Of a stretch of DNA of 38,176 nucleotides, positions 16,214 to 25,416 are shown piece after piece. The DNA is from Syntrophomonadaceae bacterium (GTDB lineage Bacteria; Bacillota; Dethiobacteria; DTU022; UBA8154), in contig PWRZ01000099.1 in assembly GCA_003563385.1 (NCBI GenBank), positions 1 to 38,176 on the forward strand. Reading direction: 5' to 3'. The notes under the pieces are model-generated. The model did not search any database. It was not told the origin of the DNA and saw nothing but the letters and a program-made list of their open reading frames with translations. The position numbers and the translations under genes were made by a program. The number at the start of each line of letters is the position of its first letter. Positions within the stretch are counted from its first letter, which is position 1.

Positions 16214-19200
16214 TTATTTCCCCTGAAGCCCTTTTTCCTCAAGGTACTTTTCAAACCACTTTTCCACGCTGTCGCATGTGTCCACGCTTACAAATGCCGG
16301 CTTACCCTTATCGGGCAGTACAACATTGATCTTGCCGTTAGCCGAAACGAGCTGCTCTACGCTGTACAGAGGCGAACCGGGCCAGTACGGAGCTTCATCG
16401 AGTAAGTTCGAGCTCAGTTTTTCAAACAGGGGCACCGTATTGCTTATTTCCGGCCACACGTCAGCAGGCCTATCGATTTTTTGCTTGTAGCCCATCATCT
16501 CCATCAGCTCAAGCAGTACCTGCCAGTTTTCCCTGCCGCCGGCCGGCTCCAGTGCCGCCGTCAGCTTCTGCAGCCGCCGTTCGCTGTTGGTAAAGCTGCC
16601 CGTCGTCTCCGCAAAGGTGGCTGCCGGCAGGACTACGTCTGCCTTGCTGGCCAGCTCCGTAAGGAAGATATCCTGGACAACCAGCAAGTCGGCATTAGCC
16701 AGTTTTTCTGCAGTTTCTGTATCGGGGTCCTCACCAAAAACAAATACTCCTTTTACTTCCTTGCTTTCAACTGCCTGCAGCACCTGCTGGACATTTTTAC
16801 CGGCAGCAGAGGGTACAGGAGCTTTCCACTTTTGGGCAAACTTATTCCTGACCTCCTCGCTGCCGACATTCTGGTAGCCGGGCAGGTAATCCGGAGAGAC
16901 ACCCATGTCCAGCATCCCCTGGCTGTTGCAGCGGGCACGCAGGTTAATGATACCGCGGCGCGGCATGCCAACCTTGCCCAGGACAGCGCTCAATCCCGCC
17001 AGCAGCTGCACTGCTTCCGGGCTCAAATCCTTGCTGCCCAGGATCAGCAGGGACTTCTTAGACCCGGCATATTTTTTAACCAGGGCTGAAACATCTTCCG
17101 CCGATAAACCGCTTCCGGCCAGCAGGTCGTCCATCTTTGCATCTTTCAGCTTCTGTCCGACCAGCTCGTAGTTTTCTACGTATTTCTCGACGAAAGCTTC
17201 GTCAACGAGGCCCTCCTGCACGGCAGAAAGAAGCAGGGCGGCGAAAACAGTGGCATCGGCTGTCTCATTTAACTTGAAGAAACTGCTCGCATATTTCTTT
17301 AGTTTTGTCTCTTTGCTGTCTATCAGCCACAGCTCGGACCCCTTTTCGGCTGCCTGCTTGATCTTCAGCCCCGCTACCGGGTAATCATTAAAATCAACCC
17401 CCACGGCCAGTATGAAGTCGGCAGAGGCGATCTCCGCATAGGGATTGGTAGAAGCACCGATACCGAGAACATCAATGAGCGGGTTGCCCGGTTCTGACAA
17501 ACTGTTGATATTGTTCGTCCCCAGGTTGGCACGGGCAAACTTCTGGATCAGGTAGCTTTCCTCGTTGGTATAGCGGGGGCCGGCGAAAACAGCCAGGCTG
17601 TCGCCTCCAAAACGTGCCTTTAAGGACTTCGCTTTTTTAGTTGCATGTACCAAGGCATCGTTCCAGGTCGTTTCCTTAAGAACCCCGTTTTCCCTTATCA
17701 GGGGAGCGGTAATCCTGGCAGCGTCGTTCACATATTCAAAACCAAAACGCCCTTTCTTGCAGAGCAGGCCCTCGTTTACAGGCCCGGGTAAAGGCACAAC
17801 ACGGGCGATCCGGTCAGCAATCGTCTCCACCTGCAGGCTGCACCCCACCCCACAGTAGCCGCATACGGTCTGTGTCTCATTCAGCTCCCAGGGGGCCGGC
17901 TTTCTAAAGGGCATGTTTTCCAACAGTGCACCGGTAGGGCATACGGCTACACACTGCCCGCAGGCAACACAGGTGGTCTCCTGCAGGGGCAGGTCCAGTG
18001 AAGGACTGACGTATGTTTCAAAGCCGCGGTTAACCAGGCCAAGCGCCTCCGCACCAATAATTTCAGTGCAGGTACGCACGCACAGCCCGCAGAGGATGCA
18101 TTTGTTCCGGTCCCTGACAATAAAGGGATGAACCTCTTCTTCGTAATCATGCTTTTCGCCGACAATCCTTTCCGGCTTTACACCGTAGTCGGTTGCATAG
18201 GCGCGCAGCAAGCACTCAAAGGCATCGAAGCAGCCGCATTCGAGACACCTTTCAGCATCATTGAAGGCATCTTCCGGCTTGAGCCCCAGCTCAATCTCCC
18301 GGAAATTGTTAACGCGTATCTCCGGGGGCACCAGGGGCATTTTTACCTTGTCAATCTTTTCCCAGTCGGCAAAATGTTCTTCTGTAAGGTCGTCCTGGAT
18401 GATGCTGTAATCGGTCCTGTACGGCATTACCTTGCCGCCCAGGTGGTTGTTGATAACCTCCGCGGCACGCTTCCCGGCGGCAATAGCCTCGATAGCTATG
18501 CCGGGCCCGGTAACGGCATCCCCGCCGGCAAAGACTCCGGGGGTGGTGGTAAGGAAGGTCTCCTCTTTTGCGTCAATGGTGTTCCACTTGTCGATACCAA
18601 CCTCGTCCTTGATATTTTCGACACCGACATCCTGCCCGATGGCGGCAATAATGTTATCAACCTCAAGGGTAAAGTAGGCATCGGGAATCGGTTCAGGACG
18701 GCGGCGCCCTGAGGCATCCGGCTCTCCCAGCTGCATTTTCTGGCAGACCATCTTTTCCGCTTTGCCGTTACCCTCGATATTGACCGGGGCGGCGAGCAGG
18801 TAAAATTCCACTCCTTCTTCATCGGCCTCGATGACTTCTATATCCTGTGCGGGCATCTGCTCGCGTGCCCGCCTGTAAACCACCATAACTTGCTCTGCTC
18901 CCAGCCTCTTGGAGGTCCTGGCGGCATCCATGGCCGTGTTACCACCGCCTATTACTGCCACCCTGTTCCCTATCCTGACATCTTCATTGAGCATAACGGC
19001 CCTTAAGAACTCCGTTCCACCCAAAACACCGGGCATATCCTCGCCGGGAACTCCCATTCTGCGGCTGTGCTGGGCTCCTATGGCCAGGTAGACGGCATCA
19101 TAACCGTTTTTGAAGAGGTAATCAATGGTAAAATCCTCTCCCAGCTGCACGTTTGTTTTGGCTTCCACTCCCAGGTCCAGGATCAACTTAATCTCGGCGT

Positions 19201-19939
19201 CAAGTAACTTTTTAGGCAGACGATACTCCGGTATGCCGTACCGCAGCATGCCCCCCAGCTCCGGTAAGGCCTCGAATACGGTAACAGCGTGTCCCATCCT
19301 TCTCAGGAAAAACGCTGCTGTCAGCCCTGCCGGCCCCGAACCCACAACGGCCACCTTTTCCCCGGTGTCGGCTGCTACTTCGGGCATGTAAGGCTCATCG
19401 CTGGCCAGGTCCATATCCGCTATTAAGCGCTTGTAATAGCGTATGGCCACAGGCCCTTCAACAAGGTTGCGGCGGCAGTTCTCTTCACACGGAGCAGGGC
19501 AAACCCTGCCTATGGAAGCAGGCAGAGGCATAAACTCCTTGACCAGCTTCAAAGCCTCCCTGTACTGGCCGTTACCAACGAGGGCCGCATAACCCTGGGC
19601 ATCGCAGTTGGCCGGGCAGGCCAGGACGCAGGGGGCGCGGCAGTCGCCGCGGTGGTCCGAGAGCATCAGCTCCAGTGCCAGCTTGCGCGCTTTTTTTATC
19701 TCCTCGTTTTCGGTCTCTATAACCATTCCGTCTGCTATCTTGGTGGCGCAAGCCCGTAAAAGGCGCGGCATCCCTTCCACTTTTACCAGGCAAAGGCCGC
19801 AGGAGGCATATACCTCCAGCTCTCCGCTGAAACAAAGCGTCGGTATTTCAATGCCGTTTTCCATGGCCACGTCCAGGATAGTCTGATCGGTATAGCCACA
19901 AAACTCCTGACCGTTTATATTAATGCGTACTTGACTCAT
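16214..19939 (-). CDS. Large Fe-S flavoprotein: N-terminal 2Fe-2S, NfnB/GltD-like NAD(P)H domain, 2x[4Fe-4S], NuoG/FdhA-like C-terminal domain; StnC-like candidate
   Basis: CFSGELEVYASCGLCLVKVEG; CPAPCEENCRR; VAVVGSGPAGLTAAFFLRRMGHAVTVFE; CILCGLCVRTC / CVACGQCVAVCPTGAL; CGYCGVGC FDH-type cluster. Confidence 0.85.
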   Translation of the reverse strand: MSQVRININGQEFCGYTDQTILDVAMENGIEIPTLCFSGELEVYASCGLCLVKVEGMPRLLRACATKIADGMVIETENEEIKKARKLALELMLSDHRGDCRAPCVLACPANCDAQGYAALVGNGQYREALKLVKEFMPLPASIGRVCPAPCEENCRRNLVEGPVAIRYYKRLIADMDLASDEPYMPEVAADTGEKVAVVGSGPAGLTAAFFLRRMGHAVTVFEALPELGGMLRYGIPEYRLPKKLLDAEIKLILDLGVEAKTNVQLGEDFTIDYLFKNGYDAVYLAIGAQHSRRMGVPGEDMPGVLGGTEFLRAVMLNEDVRIGNRVAVIGGGNTAMDAARTSKRLGAEQVMVVYRRAREQMPAQDIEVIEADEEGVEFYLLAAPVNIEGNGKAEKMVCQKMQLGEPDASGRRRPEPIPDAYFTLEVDNIIAAIGQDVGVENIKDEVGIDKWNTIDAKEETFLTTTPGVFAGGDAVTGPGIAIEAIAAGKRAAEVINNHLGGKVMPYRTDYSIIQDDLTEEHFADWEKIDKVKMPLVPPEIRVNNFREIELGLKPEDAFNDAERCLECGCFDAFECLLRAYATDYGVKPERIVGEKHDYEEEVHPFIVRDRNKCILCGLCVRTCTEIIGAEALGLVNRGFETYVSPSLDLPLQETTCVACGQCVAVCPTGALLENMPFRKPAPWELNETQTVCGYCGVGCSLQVETIADRIARVVPLPGPVNEGLLCKKGRFGFEYVNDAARITAPLIRENGVLKETTWNDALVHATKKAKSLKARFGGDSLAVFAGPRYTNEESYLIQKFARANLGTNNINSLSEPGNPLIDVLGIGASTNPYAEIASADFILAVGVDFNDYPVAGLKIKQAAEKGSELWLIDSKETKLKKYASSFFKLNETADATVFAALLLSAVQEGLVDEAFVEKYVENYELVGQKLKDAKMDDLLAGSGLSAEDVSALVKKYAGSKKSLLILGSKDLSPEAVQLLAGLSAVLGKVGMPRRGIINLRARCNSQGMLDMGVSPDYLPGYQNVGSEEVRNKFAQKWKAPVPSAAGKNVQQVLQAVESKEVKGVFVFGEDPDTETAEKLANADLLVVQDIFLTELASKADVVLPAATFAETTGSFTNSERRLQKLTAALEPAGGRENWQVLLELMEMMGYKQKIDRPADVWPEISNTVPLFEKLSSNLLDEAPYWPGSPLYSVEQLVSANGKINVVLPDKGKPAFVSVDTCDSVEKWFEKYLEEKGLQGK

Positions 19940-19996
19940 GCGCTCAACTCAACCCCTTTACTGAAATAATTGTACCGGCTTTTAAGCAGCCTTCCA

Positions 19997-21775
19997 CTAA
20001 TCTACCAGAACAGCGTCGAACCTGCAGACATCATAACAGTTCCCGCACTTAATGCACTTTTCCTGATCGATTACGTGAGGCTCTTTCTTTTCTCCGGTAA
20101 TGAACTCGGCGGGGCAGCGCTTGGCACAGCGGCGGCAGCCGTTGCACAGCTCGGTGTCAATTACATAGGTGAGCAATTCACGGCAAACCCGCGCCGGGCA
20201 TTTGCGGTCCATAATATGGGCCACGTATTCATCGCGGAAATAATTAAGCGTTGTAAGGACGGGATTGGGTCCGGTCTGTCCAAGACCGCACAGAGCACCT
20301 TCTCTAACGTAATAGGCCAGTTCCTCCAGTAAATCGAGCTCTTCCGGCTTGGCATTCCCTTCTGTTATGCGGGTCAATATTTCCAGCATTCGCTTGGTCC
20401 CCAGGCGGCAGGGGACACATTTGCCGCAGGATTCAAGCTGTACGAAATTCAGGAAAAACTTGGCTACATCTACCATGCAGGTAGTTTCATCCATGACGAT
20501 CATACCGCCGGAACCCATGATGGCGCCTGTCTTGCCCACAGAGTCGTAATCGACCGGGGTATCCAGCAGGGTCTCCGGAATGCAGCCCCCGGAAGGACCT
20601 CCCAGCTGCACTCCTTTAAATTTCTTGTCGTCTCGGATACCGCCACCGACCCCGTAGATTACATCTCCCAGGGGAATGCCCATGGGCACCTCTATCAGCC
20701 CGCCCCGCTTCATTTTGCCGGCCAGGGCGAAAACCTTGGTCCCCTTACTCTTTTCCGTCCCGTAAGCGGCGAACTTGTCCGCCCCGTGAAGCACAATCCA
20801 GGGAACATTGGCAAAGGTCTCTACGTTGTTAATAGAAGTCGGTTTATTCCAAAGACCCTTTTCGGCAGGAAATGGAGGCCGTAGCGTGGGCATGCCTCTT
20901 TCCCCCTGCAGGGAAGCAATAAGGGCGGTTTCTTCTCCGCATACAAAAGCGCCCGCCCCCTTCTTGATCTTTATATTAAAGCTGAAATCGGAGCCTAGGA
21001 TATTCTCACCTAAAAGACTCGCTTCCTTGGCATCCTTTATGGCCTTTTCAAGACGAATAATTGCCAGTGGGTACTCAGCCCGGCAGTATACATGCCCCTC
21101 GGATGCACCGATTGCGTACGCCGCTATGGACATTCCTTCAACAACGGAGTGGGGATCGCCTTCAATGATACTGCGGTCCATGAAAGCACCGGGGTCTCCT
21201 TCGTCAGCATTGCAGACCACGTATTTCTGGTCACCGGGATTGTTCCTGGTAAAACGCCACTTCAAGCCGGTCGGGAAGCCGGCACCGCCCCTTCCACGGA
21301 GGCCGGAACGGAGCACTTCTTCTATAAGCTGTTCCGGGGTCATTTCTTTTATTGCTTTCTCGGTCCCTTTGTATCCGCCCCTTTCCCTGTAATCATCCAG
21401 GGATTCGGGATCGATAACACCGCAGTTGCGCAGGGCAATGCGCGTCTGCTGCCCAACTACATCTTCTCTCTCTTCAGTTATAAGCATGTCCTCCGGTGGT
21501 TCTCCCTTGCGGATATGCTCATCAATAATCCGGGTAGCATTTTCCTCCGTAACTCCCCCATATGAATAGAGCTTACCATCAGGAGTAATTACATCGACGA
21601 TAGGCTCCGCGTAACACATGCCGATACAGCCTGTCCTTTGAAGTTCCACGTTCAGGCCGTTTTTGGCTATTTCCTTATCCAGGACATCATAAGTTTTATA
21701 TCCGCCAGCCGCTATACCACAAGTGCTCAACCCTACCTTAATGACAGTTTTTCCGTGTTCCTGCAATACAGGCAC
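19997..21775 (-). CDS. NuoF/HydB-like FMN, NADH-binding subunit with N-terminal thioredoxin-like and C-terminal 2x[4Fe-4S]; StnB-like candidate
   Basis: GLRGRGGAGFPTGLKWRF, CNADEGDPGAFMDRSIIEGDPH, GAGAFVCGEETALIASLQGERG, SCGKCVPCRLGT; C-terminal CNGCRRCAKRCP / CIKCGNCYDVCRFDAV. Confidence 0.9.
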   Translation of the reverse strand: MPVLQEHGKTVIKVGLSTCGIAAGGYKTYDVLDKEIAKNGLNVELQRTGCIGMCYAEPIVDVITPDGKLYSYGGVTEENATRIIDEHIRKGEPPEDMLITEEREDVVGQQTRIALRNCGVIDPESLDDYRERGGYKGTEKAIKEMTPEQLIEEVLRSGLRGRGGAGFPTGLKWRFTRNNPGDQKYVVCNADEGDPGAFMDRSIIEGDPHSVVEGMSIAAYAIGASEGHVYCRAEYPLAIIRLEKAIKDAKEASLLGENILGSDFSFNIKIKKGAGAFVCGEETALIASLQGERGMPTLRPPFPAEKGLWNKPTSINNVETFANVPWIVLHGADKFAAYGTEKSKGTKVFALAGKMKRGGLIEVPMGIPLGDVIYGVGGGIRDDKKFKGVQLGGPSGGCIPETLLDTPVDYDSVGKTGAIMGSGGMIVMDETTCMVDVAKFFLNFVQLESCGKCVPCRLGTKRMLEILTRITEGNAKPEELDLLEELAYYVREGALCGLGQTGPNPVLTTLNYFRDEYVAHIMDRKCPARVCRELLTYVIDTELCNGCRRCAKRCPAEFITGEKKEPHVIDQEKCIKCGNCYDVCRFDAVLVD

Positions 21776-21784
21776 CCCCTTACC

Positions 21785-22303
21785 TTAATTATGAGCCGCT
21801 TCTTCCTTTTTCTTGTACTCCTTCAAAACCTTACGGGTGGCATCGGGCGTCAGCATGGCATAGGTTTCCCCGTTGATAACCATCACCGGGGACAGGCTGC
21901 AGCAGCCAATGCAGGCGACCTTCTCCAGGGAGAAAAGGCCGTCCTCCGTTGTTTGTCCCCCTTCTATCCTCAGCTCATCAGTTATGGCCTTGGAAATAAG
22001 CGGGGCACTGTTGACGTGGCATGCAGTCCCTTCGCACAACATAATAATATATTTGCCCAAGGGATGCAGCCTGAACTGGGCATAAAAAGTAACGATACCG
22101 AAAATCTTCGCCGGCGAGACCTCCAGCTTTTCAGCCAGGTAAGAAATGCTTTCCTTTGGAACATACCCCATCGCTTCCTGGATGTCCTGGAGGATAGCAA
22201 TAATCAAAGTAGAATCCCCGTTGTATTGTTCGACAACTTTATCGATTTCCTCGTAGGGGACCACCCCTGCCTCCATGGTTTTACTAGCTGCCATAAACAA
22301 CAA
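21785..22303 (-). CDS. NuoE/HydC-like thioredoxin-fold [2Fe-2S] subunit; StnA-like candidate
   Basis: YNGDSTLIIAILQDIQEAMGYVPKESISYLAEKLEVSPAKIFGIVTFYAQF; MLCEGTACHV..CIGCCSLSPVMVING. Confidence 0.9.
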   Translation of the reverse strand: MLFMAASKTMEAGVVPYEEIDKVVEQYNGDSTLIIAILQDIQEAMGYVPKESISYLAEKLEVSPAKIFGIVTFYAQFRLHPLGKYIIMLCEGTACHVNSAPLISKAITDELRIEGGQTTEDGLFSLEKVACIGCCSLSPVMVINGETYAMLTPDATRKVLKEYKKKEEAAHN

Positions 22304-22411
22304 CTCCTTTTAAAAAATTTCTTGTAAAATTACCGGCTAAAGGCCAATTTGTTCTATTCGCCATTGGCTTTAAAGAATCCTTTTTTTGCAGAAGTATAAT
22401 TAATAATTTAA

Positions 22412-22843
22412 TCACAAACAGTTGTCAGGGGTGTGCTGGACCCTGGCGATGCTTTTTCGAACGCTGTCCAGTACGCCGTTTACAAAGCGCGCTTCGTTCT
22501 CATCCTGGTATTTTTTGGCAAGCTCTATGGCTTCATTAATAGATACGGGAGGCGGGACCTCTTCCAGGTAGATTATTTCATAGAGGGCAAGGCGCAATAT
22601 ATTGCGGGTTGCCGCTGCCAGCCGTTCAAGTTGCCAGTTGACCAAATATTGCGCCAGCATACTGTCAATGTTTTCTTTTTCTCGACATACCCCATTGACA
22701 AGCTCCTCGCAAAATGCCTTTTCTTTATCAGAAAGAAAAGAATTTTCGAGCACATAAGCTGCGGCCTCTTTTCTGTCGTTCCCACCAACATCGATCATGA
22801 AAAGTATTTTAAGGGCCTGCTCCCTGGCCTGACGCCTTTTCAA
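22412..22843 (-). CDS. nusB: Transcription antitermination factor NusB
   Basis: MKRRQAREQALKILFMID, ILRLALYEIIYLEEVPPPVSINEAIELAKKYQDENEARFVNGVLDSV. Confidence 0.95.
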   Translation of the reverse strand: MKRRQAREQALKILFMIDVGGNDRKEAAAYVLENSFLSDKEKAFCEELVNGVCREKENIDSMLAQYLVNWQLERLAAATRNILRLALYEIIYLEEVPPPVSINEAIELAKKYQDENEARFVNGVLDSVRKSIARVQHTPDNCL

Positions 22844-22901
22844 TTGCAGCTACATCCTTTCAGGGGGTAAAATAAAAAACCACCTTTAAAGGCGGTAAAA
22901 C

Positions 22902-23126
22902 CTAAAACTTCTCGCGCTGGTACCAGAACCGGGACAGAAGACTGCGCAGCTCATCGTTTTTTTCTAATCTCCCACCTATGTAAACACCGGCCAGAACAGA
23001 TATTATGATAAATATCCCTTTCCAAAACCCGAACAAAGTGATTATAAGGGCCACCAGCAGGCCGATTAAGCCGCCGATTACCTTGCCCCTGTTTTCAGAA
23101 AAAAACCGCTCTATGCTGCCGTTCAA
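22902..23126 (-). CDS. DUF2273-like small membrane protein
   Basis: 74 aa, two TM helices (VIGGLIGLLVALIITLFGFWKGIFIIISVLAGVYIGGRLE), next to amaP/asp23. Confidence 0.8.
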   Translation of the reverse strand: MNGSIERFFSENRGKVIGGLIGLLVALIITLFGFWKGIFIIISVLAGVYIGGRLEKNDELRSLLSRFWYQREKF

Positions 23127-23141
23127 CTTGCACTCACACCC

Positions 23142-23717
23142 TTAACGAACATTTCTTTGTATCTTCTCCTGGGCCAGATTCTCTACCAGGACTTTCACTT
23201 CTGCGACACTTGCCCCACTGATTTCCTGCACATACCTGCGCACTTCTTCCTGGAGGCTGCCGACAAGGCCGGGAATGGGAAGATCGGGAATTGTTTTTAT
23301 ACGCAGGTAAATAATTAATCCCTGTTCGGAGGAATCTATCTGCGTATTAACTTCCAGGACACCCTTTATTTTTCTCGAAGCTGTTAAAACCATGCTTTCG
23401 ATTGCCTGAAAGGATATACGCACCTCACCGAGCTCGGTAAAGCTGACAATGCTGCCGCTCTTCTTATACCGCCCTCCCGTGCCGCCAAGGACAATCATCA
23501 ACACCCCGGCTGCGAGAATTAAAAACCCCAGGGCGGTTAAATCAAAGCGGTCTGCCAGGCCGTAAACTTCGTAACCGAACAGGACTTCCTCACGCAGAAA
23601 GCCCAGCGTTGTCAGGATAAAAAAAAGCCCTGCCAGTATTACAACTATACCGACTACAATAAAAACACGTCTTCTTGGTTCCATGGGAATTGACTTCCTC
23701 TCTGCAGCAGCAGGCAA
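23142..23717 (-). CDS. amaP: Alkaline shock response membrane anchor protein AmaP
   Basis: Two TM helices then Asp23-like SFTELGEVRISFQAIESMVLTASRKIKGV..; adjacent to asp23; TTG start 6 nt after AGGAGG. Confidence 0.8.
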   Translation of the reverse strand: MPAAAERKSIPMEPRRRVFIVVGIVVILAGLFFILTTLGFLREEVLFGYEVYGLADRFDLTALGFLILAAGVLMIVLGGTGGRYKKSGSIVSFTELGEVRISFQAIESMVLTASRKIKGVLEVNTQIDSSEQGLIIYLRIKTIPDLPIPGLVGSLQEEVRRYVQEISGASVAEVKVLVENLAQEKIQRNVR

Positions 23718-23756
23718 AGCTAACCTCCTGAGGACTGATTCAGGAGGCCTGCTTTG
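23715..23756 (-). promoter_or_regulatory. RBS/start-codon sequestering hairpin between asp23 and amaP
   Basis: CAAAGC-agg-CCTCCTGA-ATCAGTCC-TCAGGAGG-tta-GCTTTG; the 3' arm contains the AGGAGG SD and the TTG start of amaP. Confidence 0.65.
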
Positions 23757-23759
23757 ATG

Positions 23760-24149
23760 CTATTTAAGTTCATCTTCTGTTTTTTGCTGGGGGAAATATA
23801 CCCCTTGAACATGGACATTTACTTTTACAACCTTCAACCCGGTCATGTTTTCAATGGCCTTTTTTACATTTTCCTGGGCTACCCAGGAGACATCGGGAAT
23901 GCGAGAGCCGTAAGTAACAATCAGGTACAGGTCAACGGCTGCTTCTTCCTCGCCTACTTCCACTTTAACTCCCTTGGAGAGGTTTTTGCGGCCCAGCGCT
24001 TCGGCTATTCCGCCTACTATACCGCCGCTCATGCTGGCTACACCTTCCACTTCGGTAGCGGCCAGGCCGGCAATAATGGAAACCACCTCGTCAGCAATGC
24101 GGATGGAACCCAGTTCTGAAGGCAGTGTGCGACCTTTCTCTTCAGCCAT
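23760..24149 (-). CDS. Asp23/Gls24 family envelope stress response protein
   Basis: LGSIRIADEVVSIIAGLAATEVEGVASMSGGIVGGIAEALGRKNLSKGVKVEVGEEEAAVDLYLIVTYG. Confidence 0.92.
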   Translation of the reverse strand: MAEEKGRTLPSELGSIRIADEVVSIIAGLAATEVEGVASMSGGIVGGIAEALGRKNLSKGVKVEVGEEEAAVDLYLIVTYGSRIPDVSWVAQENVKKAIENMTGLKVVKVNVHVQGVYFPQQKTEDELK

Positions 24150-24233
24150 ATGTTTTATTCACCCTTTCCTTTAATTTTACCTTTAAACCATTATATCAAA
24201 TGCTGTTAATGCTTTCAAATTAAATTTAACTTT

Positions 24234-24809
24234 TTAGTTCTGCTGAATAACCTGGACCTGCTCCCTGGAAGTCCCCGTAACCGCGGCAACCATCTCAGAA
24301 ATTCTTAAAAAGTCCTCTTCATCCAGCTTCTCGCTCTGTACCATTACCGTGGAAACCCCTTTCCGGCTAAACAGCAGGGCATCTTTATAACCCTGTGCCT
24401 TCAACATGTTTTCAATGATCAGCTCTTTCTCCATCAACTCAACAAGGTATAATACCTGCTGCTCCGCTTCCCGTCGTGCTTCCTCCCCCACCTGGGGATT
24501 GTTAATTATTTCATTAAGCATTTCAAGCTCCTGGCCCCGGACCCGGTCCCTTTCGAGGCGATATTCCAGGAAAAAAGACTGCGGGTCGTCAAATTCCCAC
24601 CTGGATGGATCGTCCGGCAGTTCCTCTGCCAAAATAGCTTTTAACTCCGCCTCATCGGGGACTATCTCTATGCGGCTCATTTCCTTTTCCAGGCTGTTCA
24701 CAAACATGTATGTAACAACAGCTACCAGAATTATACTCAAAATCCAGGCCTTTTTTTTGCCCATCAGCCTTTCAGGCACCTCCTTTGCAGTTTTACTTTC
24801 CCTTTCCAT
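24234..24809 (-). CDS. spoIIIAH: Stage III sporulation protein AH
   Basis: TM helix plus conserved C-terminal domain (EAEQQVLYLVELMEKELIIENMLKAQGYKDALLFSRKGVSTVMVQSEKLDEEDFLRISEMVAAVTG); position in spoIIIA operon. Confidence 0.9.
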   Translation of the reverse strand: MERESKTAKEVPERLMGKKKAWILSIILVAVVTYMFVNSLEKEMSRIEIVPDEAELKAILAEELPDDPSRWEFDDPQSFFLEYRLERDRVRGQELEMLNEIINNPQVGEEARREAEQQVLYLVELMEKELIIENMLKAQGYKDALLFSRKGVSTVMVQSEKLDEEDFLRISEMVAAVTGTSREQVQVIQQN

Positions 24810-25416
24810 GCTCCAACACTGCAATTCGGTGTACAGGCAGGTCAAGAACACTTTGAATGGCTCGCACTATCTTTAGGCGGTTCGCGCTGCTTTCCGCCCC
24901 ACTGGCCACGACCAGAACCCCTTTGACCGTGGGTGGATCTTCCCTTAAGACAACAGGATGCTCTCCTCCACCACTCTCGCGCAGGACAACGTGTTCTTCC
25001 CTGTGGCTGTCTTCATAAATTTCCCTGCTCCCCCCCTCCCTGTCTGTTTCGATTGTCCGGCGCGTGCTTTCCTCCCGGTTCAGGGCCAGATGGTTTTCTT
25101 CGCCGGAGGTAAAATGAATGAATACCTGCACATGGCTTATCCCATCTATATGCTCAAGAACATCCTGTAATGAATTGCCCAGTTCACTTTCATACTTTTC
25201 GTATCCGGGTGGGGCGGTTTCCACGGCGTCCAAGTCATTCCTGTCAGCGCTGCTGCCGGGTATCCTTTTTAACGAAGAGGAAACCGTGCCCGCCAGCATT
25301 AATATTATTCCCAAAAATATCAGAAACAAAAGAGAATAACCCTTTTTTTTGCTGCCCTCCTGCATATTAAGCCCAATATTTTTTATTGTGTCCCAAAATT
25401 TTTTCATTTCGTTCAC
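24793..25416 (-). CDS. spoIIIAG: Stage III sporulation protein AG
   Basis: YEKYESELGNSLQDVLEHIDGISHVQVFIHFTSGEE; VKGVLVVASGAESSANRLKIVRAIQSVLDLPVHRIAVLEHG; ATGA overlap with spoIIIAF. Confidence 0.92.
   Translation of the reverse strand: MNEMKKFWDTIKNIGLNMQEGSKKKGYSLLFLIFLGIILMLAGTVSSSLKRIPGSSADRNDLDAVETAPPGYEKYESELGNSLQDVLEHIDGISHVQVFIHFTSGEENHLALNREESTRRTIETDREGGSREIYEDSHREEHVVLRESGGGEHPVVLREDPPTVKGVLVVASGAESSANRLKIVRAIQSVLDLPVHRIAVLEHGKGK

Noticed and set aside
16214-19939. Formate dehydrogenase or glutamate synthase as the main function
   Set aside because: FDH catalytic Cys/Sec is absent, and the GltD-like domain is fused to NuoG-like modules with NuoE/NuoF partners; a bifurcating transhydrogenase fits better.
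22385-22425. Promoter for the NuoE/F/G-like operon (CTGACA-N17-TATTAA)
   Set aside because: Both hexamers are weak and the region is AT-rich; not distinguishable from background without TSS data.
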